Source of the DNA: Cadophora sp. MPI-SDFR-AT-0126
Lineage: Eukaryota > Ascomycota > Leotiomycetes > Helotiales > Ploettnerulaceae
Direction of reading: 5' to 3'
Assembly: GCA_020747065.1 (NCBI GenBank)
Contig: JAGMVK010000016.1
Location: 620,001 to 684,000 of the forward strand
Length of the DNA: 64,000 nt
The notes under the pieces are model-generated. The model was not told the DNA's origin and ran no database searches. It saw nothing but the letters and a program-made list of their open reading frames with translations. The position numbers and the translations under genes are program-made. Below are positions 24,333 through 34,742 of this stretch, piece by piece. The first letter of the stretch is position 1. Every line of letters begins with the position of its first letter.

Positions 24333-27300
24333 CGTGGTTGAAAGTACGATAGTTACGAAAGACTGCGAGATTGTGAGGTTTGTTGTGAAGAGGTGTCTCG
24401 CTAGGTGCAGATGACGATCTGCGGCCGAGATCCAGTATGTGCCGTGGAATGCAAACAGTCGGCGGGAATATCAATCAAGGTATCCCATTGGAAAGGGTCA
24501 GAATGTGAATGATCACAAGACAATCACGGCCATGACAATTTCACGTCGCGATTAGGTGATGTTGACTCGACGTGGGCGAAACGAGAAACGAAGGTCGGAG
24601 AAAGGTGAGGTGATGTGAGGTGAGGTAGTGGAGAGCGTGGAAACCAAATCGAGGAGAAAATTGAACGAGCGTGGAAGGACAGAACAGGGCCAAACTTGCA
24701 AAATTTGAGTTCAGTGCGTGAAAAGGGAAAGGGCCGTGGTGGAGATCAGCACTTTTTCTAGCCTGTTGTCCGGTCGCTTTTGGTGTGAGATGGTCTGTTT
24801 CTGCGTTGAACTGCCCAGGTTGGGCTGGGTTGACGTTGCGGCAGAGCTGCAGAATAGACTTGGGGGTTGTTGTTTAGCGCTGGGTAGTGCGGCTTAGGTT
24901 TTGCGGCAGTGACCTCGGTCGCTGCAGGTCAAGAAAATATTTGAATAGTCGGATACGGACTCGTAGCCAGCGAGAGTGGGAGGAGGTACAGTGGAATAGA
25001 GGAGGAGGGAGGATGGCAGAGGAGGAAAGAAGAACGCACAAACGAATGTGGGCGTGAATGGATAGATTGAGTGAGGTTGGAGATGGAGGGAGGGATGAAG
25101 GAGATCAAAGAAAGTGAACTGGGATGTTATGTTATTTGTGAAAGGAAAACGAAAACCAAGGCAAGCAGTCATTCGGCCGAGGAGAGATGGACCGATATGG
25201 CGATGGTTGTGATATTATGCAGCCTGAGGATAAAGCGAAGATTTGTGCAAGTCAGCCAGTTCGATTGGCAGGCACGGGCAATCGTGGAAGCGGAAGGCAG
25301 GCACGCAGGCAGGCATTCTTTTCTCTTTCAATCCTGGTCTTGTTCTTGTTCGTCTTAAAAAGCAGGAATTACTTGCTTGTGACTGACTGACTGACTGACT
25401 TGCTTATGTCGGCTGTTAATTATTCACGAGCAACTAACTCCCAGGTTTATCTACAAGTTACTTACTTCATGATGTTTCTGACTTTCGTTACAGCAGCAAG
25501 CAGAACCAGCCAAAAGTTGCAGAATGATCCGTGCTGTATCCCTGCACAATACTACGCTCGAGTTATGCAATTCTCCCTTTTGCGGTCTAACTTTCTTTGA
25601 CTTTGCCATGCCGCCGCCAGGGGGTCAAGCGAATCAGCAATATTTGACCAGTCGGAGCGACAGCAGCGAGAGTGGAGGCGAGGGGAGGCGAGGCGAGATA
25701 ACAAGGGTCCTCGCATTCCATTTCCGTTCCATTCATCCTTCCGGGATGTGCCTCTCATGTGGAAAACGGCCAATTGAGTCATCGACAAATCCTGTAATTG
25801 GACGTCCTTTTTCTTTCGCTCAAGACTTTGATTCCCAATCTGGCGATATTGAAGCCCGAGAGTTGCGTGTTACTGGTTAATTCGAGTCTCGTGTCGTCAT
25901 TACGAAGGAGGAAGCGCCACGGCATCGTATGATGTGGGGTCTCGAAAGCTTGTCTTGTTTAGCTTATCAGCAGCACACAGCGCACTTCGTATTGCCTCAC
26001 CCAATCCAACCCTACCCTACCAACCGACGCGAAGGCAACGACGAGGGCATGTGAAAGGTCTGTAATGGTTTGCTTGTCGTACGATTTCTACTTCAACATC
26101 ATGAAGTATGAGTTAAGTCAAGGCAGCATCATCAACAGCAGTTATTCAACTCTCCGAAAATCACATTCATAAATGATATCACACGCCTCCTTTTCCCCGC
26201 ATGCGGACATACAACCAAAAATCCATCTCGTTTCAACTTCCGCCCATCCTCCAAGCGAGTCGATCACTATTCGTCATTGGCCCACTCCGCATCGGCCTCT
26301 CCTCCTTCCTGCATGGCGCCGAGATAAAAGAGATGAAGACAAACCTCATATATGCCCAAAGCGGCAAAGTCCATATCTCAGTCCAGCTTGACTTGTTCGC
26401 TTGCTGAATCTTGAAACTGAACGGCTTGATACTGTGGCGCAGATCGTGATCTCTGTCCCGTTGTCGTTCTGAGATTAAATCTCCATTGTTCGCAAAGAGA
26501 TGCGTGGGATTTCTATGTTGATGACATTATCCAGCCCGTTTCGTCTTTTGTTTATCCAGGAACAGCGTCGGCTTTTGCAGGAGGAATGTTGGGCTTGTGA
26601 GAGCGCGCCTTATCTCTGATAAACAAAAACAAGGCCAAAAACCCTGGAAGCACCCCAGGCAGTCACTCAGTCCAGTGGCAAACCCACACCGCACTGAAAA
26701 CCGCCCTGCAATCCCGGCAGAACTCCGCTCCTTTGCAGCTGTTAAAACGGCGATGCGGATGCTCCACAGCCATGTCCCCCAATTCGCAAGTATGTCACCG
26801 AAGCGAAAGCTGTTGTTGGGTCAGGGTCAGGTTATGAAAGACAACACCAGACTATCGATTGTTATTTCGGGGTCGGCTTCTTCGGATGGCAATGGAAGAT
26901 TTCGGCTTTCCCAATAAGTGTTGTAATTTCGACATCTGATTGCTGTTTTCGTACGTCGTAACGTCGTCGCATTCTTTTGATGCCGACGACGAGGATTTGA
27001 GGGAGGTGCAGTGGTGAGAAAAAGAGGGGTTCCTCAACATATTCTCTTCATCCTGCAGCTCATCTCCTGTCGTTCGTTTGTGGCTTCATGGCTTGCATGC
27101 GGGGTTGAGTTCTTCGTATCACTCCCTACTGGTACAGCAGTATCTATCAACGCCACCATCTCATCTCTCACCAAATATCACATCAACAGCTCCTCCTTAT
27201 ATCACGTTCCCATCCCCATGTAACGCTCCTACTTTCTACAAATATCTCATCCTCTTTTTTTTTTTTTTTTCTTCTACTCTCTCCTTGTCTATTTCTTAGC

Positions 27301-29582
27301 CGCATCTCCACACCACCCTCATCTCAATTGACTTTTCACACCATCCAGCACCAAAAAAAAAATCCAGGGACGGTCAGACAGTCAGACTCGTATTTACGCG
27401 ACACGAACGAACCCTTATCCAATATTGTACCTGCAGTAGCCTTTTTCATGTGAGAGAACTACTGTACGGCTGTAATCGACTCCAATCAAGCAGGCTTGTG
27501 ATGCTATTTACGGACTTGGCTAATGGATGAGATGGTGGTGTGTGTGCTGTGTGAATGGTGGTGTGGTGGCGACGTGGGGTTTTGGCTCGGGTGGGATGGA
27601 TGTGGGATGGGTTGTGATGACGATGACGATTTACGACTCTTCATCATTCAGATCTTGCCTCGAGCGACTTCAATTTTGGACTACGTTAGGAGGATATGTA
27701 CCTATCGGTGCTTTCTTTGATGGAAAGGTTACTGGATACTTCCACAACCCAGACAGCTAGGCTTTTCTCACCGCGCTGGCCACTTCTTATCATTGCTACT
27801 TCGTCAATTTCAAGTTCTCATTCCTTCTATATTTGCTTCAATCAAAAGCTTCATCTACATCCTGCAATTCTCATTTGCGGAGAATTTTCAAGCTTACGCT
27901 TCAGTTCTCCCTTCTTGGGAGGGGTGGTCTGTCTGGTATTTCTAGCGTTGTTGTACCTGACATCACGATTTTTCTTTTCAGTTGCTTTCATACACCTCCT
28001 TGGGCATTTCATAATGGAAGCGTCTTACCAGTCAGGACGAGAGACAGAGATACCAATCTCGTGTTCTCGATGGCTATTGTTTTTCCTTCCCCTCGATAGT
28101 TGTCCTGCAATGCAGCGCGTTCGTATCGTCTTACCAGTGCAATGCGGCTCTGAGCATCTGTGATAACACAGGTCCAGCATAATGCATCGACGAGTCCAAA
28201 TCCTTCGCTTACCAGTATTTCTTTCCCGGAAATGACATTGATCTGGTCAACTGACGATATGTCCACCGTCTCTCGGTATTCACTTTGCTCAATATACATC
28301 GTCAACAAGAAGCCTTTGTAGGGTGGGTACTGGTTCCTCAAAGTGTCTTATTGTACAAACAAAGAACGTTGAGCGTTAAGCCCTTCACCTGCATCATACC
28401 GGTATATATTTCATACCGCGATCCTTCCTTAGCGTACCTTTACGCACTCTGCGAGATGAACTTTCTGGTGGCGCAGACCGAACTACCATCGCGGAGTGAT
28501 ATCTCCAGGAGGCTCTTGCCAATTCCTGAGCTCGGACATATGTCTTGAACGAAGCCGTGATATGGTCTTCCTTCACTGCTGCTGGTATTTTCATTCCAAA
28601 TCAACACAGCTCCGTGCAATTTGTTGAGAGCTCATCTCACATCACACAACCCAATCTCTAAATCGAGAGCTTCATATCGAAGCAATCCTTCTGCCCCCTC
28701 TTGCAATCAACTCACCGTAGTCCCATCTTTCGGCACTGCATCCTGACTTGGAAAGCTCGCACAATTCAGCCCAGCTCTGCCACCCAGCACTCCAGGATTT
28801 GCATTCTCTCTCTCTTGCCGAACGTGTCCACTCTCTCAACACAGCGCCCCTTCACCGGGACGCTCGATATCTATACCAGATATATCCGTTCTTCCCACCT
28901 AGATATGTGAAGCAGCGTTACACCTGCCTCCCGCAACCCTGCTTCTTTGCACCATCGTATCGAGACTTTATTCAAACGAAATTATTCTGCCCATTGGGGC
29001 GGTGAGACAAGATGGACCCCCACAAACTGGTGAACTCCGCTGGAAATCCAGCGGGACGAAAGGTCTCTGCGGATCCCGTGCAGTGGAATTGGTACTCTAA
29101 CTTACAATGAGGAGGTACAACAATGGTCAATCACTTACGAGGCTGATTCGCAACAACAAGTAGGTTTAGAATCTGAAGGATAATAAAAGCAAGATACATT
29201 CTCCGAGTGCAATCTTTCTCAGGTGGCTGTTTCTCTTGGCGGGGCACTAACCCTGTCATTTTCTGCCTGCTTGCTTCAGGCATACTTTGTACAACCCCAA
29301 CCTCCAGCAGCATTGCATCCTACCAACGAAGTACTTGTCACAAAGAGACTAGGCATTTTTGCAACTGTTGAACTTCGTACCCGATGCTTCCACGGCAAGA
29401 GATCATTCGCTCTGCTCGCTCGATGGTATCCTACCTATCTTAGACTCATGCTTCGATCCGCCGTGAGGCGTGTCCGCCTCGTCGCCTCACATTTACCCAT
29501 CTACTCAGGATATATCCTGCCCAACCGCCCCACTCCAGCTTCTTATGAACTTCTAAGTACCTCGTCTGGAACCCCAGACACA
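24333..29582. other. Gene-poor region, 5.2 kb
   Basis: No gene that I can support. It holds simple repeats: GACT repeated five times at 25381-25400 and a T16 run at 27255-27270. Purine-rich GGCGAG-like repeats occur near 25670-25700. On the minus strand around 28009-28594 there are two neighbouring open frames and several good GTAAG/CAG pairs. They might be remnants of a gene, but I recognise no family. The first 500 bp is the WSC gene promoter. Confidence 0.45.
25381..25400. repeat. (GACT)5 tetranucleotide repeat
   Basis: Five perfect tandem copies of GACT, intergenic. Confidence 0.95.
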
Positions 29583-31669
29583 ATGGAACGGAATGTATCC
29601 CGTCTCGGTCTCCCTATGTTGGCGAAAGTGCTTATTTTACTGCTCGTCATCGGCAGCGTCAGTGCAGGCGTCGTGATCAAAGCTGCACGCCCGGGAGGTT
29701 AGTCGCCTGGTATCTGGGGCACAAGAATTCAGCTGAACGTACTTCAGGATACCCTTTGTTGATAGACGCAACCATAAAGACTCTCACCGAGGGTCTCGAA
29801 TGCAACAAATTTACTAGTGTGGACCTTGTCAGGGTAAGATGGATTTCCTCCCAAGTCCTTGCTTTGTCCACGCCAAATGAGTGAAAATGAGTGTGTCTTC
29901 GAGCACTCAAAGAATCTTCTGTCTGTAGGAAGTCTGCTGACGGTTACATTCAGGCATACCTGGCTAGGATAGCTGAAGTAAACAATACATTCCATGCCGT
30001 GACTGAAGTCAATCCAGATGCGCTCGCAATTGCAACTGCACTGGATACCGAACGATCCACCGGATCGATTCGCGGGTGAGGCCTCCTTCAGGAAATTGGG
30101 CAACTCGAGATAACTCATCATTTTAGGCCCCTCCATGGCATTCCAATTTTGATCAAAAATCTCATCGCCACGAATGATAAGATGAACAATACAGGTATGC
30201 AAAGCATCATGTCAAATCCACATGGCAACCAGCTCATAGCATGTACAGCTGGTTCTTGGGCTCTTGTCGGAGCCAAAGTTCCTCGCGATTCTACTGTTGC
30301 CAAGAAACTTCGAGCTGCAGGCGCAATTCTCTTGGGGAAAGCAAATCTGAGTGAATGGGCCAATGCTAGGTCTTCAAACTCGACTGATGGTTGGTCGGCA
30401 CTGGGTGGACAAGTTTATGGACCATATTATCCTAATCAAGACCCATCGGGCAGCTCGAGTGGAAGTGCCGTAGCAACTGCGTAAGGTGCAACCGTTCTTT
30501 CGCTTTCAAAACACCCTGCTAATCCATCTCTAGGCTTGGACTAGCTACAGGAACTCTAGGAACGGAAACAGATGGCTCTATCATCTCTCCAGCTTCGTTC
30601 AATAATGTAGTAGGAATTAAGCCAAGTACGTTCTTCAACTCTTTCGTCCTCCCATTTTGGAAGGAACTAAAAATCTTCAGCTGTGGGTTTGACGTCTCGA
30701 TATCTGGTCATTCCTATCAGTGAGCACCAGGACACAGTCGGCCCTTTGGCGAGAACTGTCAAGGACGCTGCGATTATACTCCAGGCGATTGCAGGAACAG
30801 ATCCAAGGGATAATTACACCTCTGTTATACCGGGCGGAGCTGCACCCGACTATGTTGCTGCGTGCAAATATTCAGCGCTCTCTGGTGTTCGCATTGGAAT
30901 CCCTCGCAATGTAATCTCTATGTCAGACGCCAAGTATGCACCGATGATTGCGGCCTTTGAGAAGGCAGTCAAAGTTTTGCGTCACGCTGGAGCTACAGTT
31001 GTTGACGACACTAATTTCACAGCGGCTGCCGAGTTCTTGAATTCAAACTTACCACAAGTGGTTATCAATGCCGACATCGCAGTTGATCTAAAGAAGTATT
31101 TCGACTCTTTGACATATAATCCAAGGAATATTACATCGTTAGCTTCTTTGCGCGACTTCACTCGTTCCTTCTCCTTGGAAGACTACCCGGATAGAGATAC
31201 TGGCCAATGGGATGAAGCATTGGAAACTTGGAATAATACAGATCCTCAATTTTGGCCAGCATATCAACAAAACCTGTATTACGGCGGTGAAGGAGGTCTA
31301 CTTGGTGCTATCAAACGCCACAATCTGGATGCGGTGATCCTCCCATCTGAGCTCTCTTCTGACTGGGCCGCCGCTGTGGGCTCTCCAATTGTGTCTGTGC
31401 CGATGTCATCCTACCCAGCCGGCACTCCTGTAGAAAGCAATGATCGTGGCCTGGTCGAGTCTGCTCCAAATATGCCGTATGTCCATCTTTGTTTAATTGA
31501 ATGTACTTGATACTCATCTCCTTTTAGATTTGGCCTCGGATTTCTTGGAGAGAGATTTACGGAAGAGAGGCTTATTGGTATGGCGTATGCTTTCGAACAG
31601 AGAACTAAAGTCAGGGATAAGGTGCTTCCTTATCTCAAGCCGTCTGTTGAGCTTGCAGACATCGTCTAG
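29583..31669 (+). CDS. Secreted amidase (amidase-signature family)
   Basis: Eight exons: 29583-29697, 29748-29833, 29954-30075, 30127-30194, 30249-30480, 30534-30625, 30681-31476 and 31528-31669, about 550 aa. All introns are 50-55 bp except the second (120 bp). The N-terminus has a signal peptide (MLAKVLILLLVIGSVSAG). Catalytic parts: the Lys in GIPILIKNLIAT, the cis-Ser in DPSGSSSGSAVATA, and the nucleophile Ser in GTETDGSIISPAS. These form the Ser-cisSer-Lys triad that hydrolyses amide bonds. The N-terminal segment YPLLIDATIKTLTEGL and the MNNTAGSWALVGAK motif are usual for fungal extracellular amidases. Intron 4 (30195-30248, 54 bp) has no stop and a length divisible by three, so its retention would add 18 residues. 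The frame is also open upstream of 29583. Substrate unknown. It is followed on the same strand by a CmcJ/AsaB-like gene. Confidence 0.87.
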
Positions 31670-31930
31670 AATAGGAGGTCGGGTTGACTGACCAGGCACG
31701 CGCCACTACGTGTTCCAATCAAAAGAAGTAGCTGACCGAAACTCCTCTATTGCTGCCATGCTTGATCAACACCCTGACAAATCACGTTGAGCCTGTTGAG
31801 GTAGCACACCCTCTGGGTATTCTGCCCAATGTGCTGGGGTTTCTGTCCGCCTCACTTTTTTTGCTTGGGCTTGTTACTCCCCCACGCCGTCAGCTTGTGA
31901 CCCCAGTATTCTAGGGACCGATCAGCACGA

Positions 31931-33125
31931 ATGAAGCTGACACTCAACTCTCATGTGTTCACAGCGAAGGTGAGGAGCTCGATTCCAACATCGGAACCAC
32001 AGTTTCATTCACGGGCAAAAAGCATGGCACGAGGGTTGGGCGAAGATGATTCTGCTGAGGATGTAGTTCGGACGCAATTGAAGTACCTAGCAAGAGACCC
32101 AAAGTATGAGAGTGAAAAGCCATACGAAGTTTATTACGATACCCGAGGAAAGATCCCGGATACCAATGTCGTACACGATGTCCAGCCTGTCATGGTCCGC
32201 AACTTTCGGGCTTTCCAGAATTCTGAAAGCTTGACAGTTCACGGCTTTTCGTTAGAAAAGATTGACTGCGCGTTAACGGCGTCCGAGTTTCGAGACGATG
32301 AGAAAGTCAAGAATGTGTATCAACCTGTCATCGAGACACTCCTTCGACGAAAGTATCCAGAGGCAGCAGAAATTAGGGTATTGGAGCATGAGGTGTGTGC
32401 TATAAGATTCCTGCATTCATACGAGGAATGTCTTTTGAAAGTGCCTCTAGACGCGCAAAAGACACGCCAATTTTCCTGCCGTGATAGTTGAAAGCTTGAC
32501 CGCCAAACAACCTGCTACTGCTATTCACATAGGTAAGCTTCAAGATCCATTTTGCTTACATTTCAACTCATCCATTGCTAGATCATTCGCCGTACTCAGC
32601 TGCCCGCACATCTCGGAAAGCGTTTGGTATCATGCCAGATCAATACCGAAAGCTGCAGACAGTAACGTGAATTCCCCATAGATTCGTCATTTTGAGGACA
32701 GAATGTTGACCCCGAAGAATCTAGGATATGGAAATCATTCCATGGACCTGGCAATGACTGGCCGCTTGCGGTCTGTTCCCTGCGGTCTATAAATCACGAG
32801 CAAGAGACTATTGCCGCAGATGTGGTTTTCTATGACAGGTTCTCCGAAAATGTTAGGGTGTATCACAGCCCGAAACATGAGTGGTACTACTTCAAAGATC
32901 TAGCAGGCGATGAGGTCCTTCTGCTGGAACAGGTCGACACCGATCTTGAGGGACGGGCTGGTAATTCAGGTGAGTGACTTGGTGCCAGACTACAAATTGT
33001 GTCAGTCATCTAATCGATGCTCATTCTCAGGTGTTCCTCATGCGAGCTTTTACAACCCGTTAGCTGATGAACATGCAGCACTTCGCGAAAGCATTGAGCT
33101 CAGAGCATTTCTGTATTTCAAGTAG
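31931..33125 (+). CDS. CmcJ/AsaB-like (GA4 desaturase family) oxidoreductase
   Basis: Exons 31931-32392, 32451-32532, 32582-32661, 32702-32969 and 33031-33125 encode about 328 aa. Family landmarks: YEVYYDTRGKIPDTNVVHDV, VRNFRAF, VHGFSLEKIDCAL, VYQPVIETLLRR, then FPAVIVESL, ATAIHIDHS, GNDWPLAVCSLRSI, VVFYDRF, HEWYYFKDL and the C-terminal GVPHASFYNPLADE with RESIELRAFLYF. The family resembles 2-oxoglutarate/Fe(II)-type enzymes and includes CmcJ (cephamycin) and fungal AsaB/GA4-desaturase proteins of secondary metabolism. Start is uncertain: ATG at 31931 or, in frame, 32024. The third intron (32662-32701) would be only 40 bp, at the lower limit; if it is not spliced the frame is broken, so the gene may be damaged there. 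It follows the amidase gene by 261 bp on the same strand. Confidence 0.72.
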
Positions 33126-33211
33126 TAGTCAATTTGATGGTTTCCATATTTGGCTAGGCTATCTGCAGTCCAATCTTGTTTGAGATCTTCCATATCTGAA
33201 AGCCGTTGCAT

Positions 33212-33457
33212 CTACTTCTGTGTTTCAACGCCCTTGTTGTCACCAGCAGTGTATCCTGCCTTGGCGTCCTCATCAGTGTATCCATATGTGCCACTGTTGT
33301 GTCCGGCTCCTTGATGGTTTCTCAATTGACAGCCCTTATCCTCTTTTGGACCGGGCCAGATAGCTCTCCACGGTTGAGCCTTTGCCTCTGCAAGCTTGGA
33401 TTCCTCCACAGCCTCAGGATTGTGCGGAACCTCGACCGTCTTGGTTATTTCAGGCAT
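33212..33457 (-). CDS. Small hypothetical protein, doubtful
   Basis: An 81-residue frame starts at an ATG in good context (CAAAATG). The product is hydrophilic and begins MPEITKTVEVPHNPEAVEES, with PWRAIWPG in the middle and a Gly/Tyr-rich end. It has no signal peptide, membrane helix or domain I know. Composition is more protein-like than most random frames here, but nothing else supports it. It would be convergent with the CmcJ/AsaB-like gene. Confidence 0.25.
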   Translation of the reverse strand: MPEITKTVEVPHNPEAVEESKLAEAKAQPWRAIWPGPKEDKGCQLRNHQGAGHNSGTYGYTDEDAKAGYTAGDNKGVETQK

Positions 33458-34049
33458 TTTGAGTTGTGACCTGTTTGATCGACCAGTATGATATGCTTCT
33501 GTAGGTCCGTCAGCCCTGTAGTTACAGCTGTAGAGCTTTTATTGGAACCACGAACATCCCTTTGATGTGGAGGCTGTGCTTGATTCTGATGTTGATGAGT
33601 GTAGGCAGATCGCAAGGTTGATTCTGACTTGGGAAGATAGGTATAGATATCAGAAGCGACTTCAACATGCTTGCAAGATACCATGATCCTCTCCACCAGA
33701 GCCGGGCGAAACTGCTTGCATGGTGGCGTTTACCCCGCTCGCATTTCAGATAAGGTATTGGGCATCAATTGGTGAGGCTTCGAAGTGCGCAGCCAACTTT
33801 TTCTTTTGCATGTGTCCGTGACTCCGTGGGGGAATGCACGCTCTTTGATCATTCTCGCCGAATCATCCACAACACCCATACTATGACTGGGCGTGGTCGA
33901 CCTCCTTCCGTTTTATCTTTACGTAACTTGGCAGTCTTCCTCAACTTTTGGGTGCTGGTAATGGCAGGAAACAAGAGCCTCACCGAGGCGTCGACATTGG
34001 GTAGGACCCGGAAACAGCGAATGTCGACTTGGCAGATCCAACCAGCAAT

Positions 34050-34370
34050 TTAAAATTGTACGAAGCTAAATTTAATTTTTTTGTCTTCGATTTTGATTTA
34101 TATGATGATATATCAGAATCTAAAGAAGTCGTAGAAACTCTACTTGTAACAAATGATGTGAAGAGATTTTACATGTTCTAAATGTATTTTCTTATTTGCT
34201 TCAAGAAATATTTATACATTGAAATATGTGCGAAGCATGGATAAACTAGCCTTTATCTCTATCTATTCATATATCATAGTATTTAGCAATAATGAACAAC
34301 TACTAAAGTAAAAGAAACAGAAGACGTACTGTATACGAGCTAGTATTTTAAAATCAATCTTTTACGACGA
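34050..34370. other. AT-rich island
   Basis: A block of about 320 bp with long A/T runs and few C or G, between gene-rich flanks of near-balanced composition. It has no open frame of note. Such islands in filamentous ascomycetes are often old, RIP-mutated transposon fragments, but no transposon sequence can be read here. Confidence 0.5.
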
Positions 34371-34742
34371 TGCGTCTTCGGAATCGTTTCTCTACTACCG
34401 CGTATCGATATACGAGTAATAATAACGGAGATACTAACAGTCATTGTTATTTTCAACCAATGATCCAAAACAATAATGTGGGAATGTTTCAGCAGCCATT
34501 GCCCGGTTCCACTCCGATTGGCAACTTCGTGATCATGTGTTGGCTAGCCTGTTGTGACAGATTGCTTTTGATAGACTTCAGCCTTCCCTCTCCTGCTAAC
34601 TTCAACGTTATGGGTCTATTCAAAGGATTTAAAAAATCTGCCTTGGGACTATGGTCATTCATCAGGTAGCAGTGCGAGCATAATGATCGTCATGTTCACA
34701 TCCCTGTACTAGCAGATTCTCACCCTTCTCTCGCTGTCGATA

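Larger units (their letters stand above)
33126..34742. other. Intergenic region with an AT-rich island
   Basis: No gene I can identify with confidence. A small hydrophilic open frame on the minus strand (33212-33457) is listed separately. Between about 34050 and 34370 base composition becomes clearly AT-rich compared with the neighbouring genes. Confidence 0.5.

Noticed and set aside
28009..28594. Two neighbouring minus-strand frames with splice-like signals
   Set aside because: No recognisable domain, one lacks an ATG near its start, and no exon joining gave a familiar protein.
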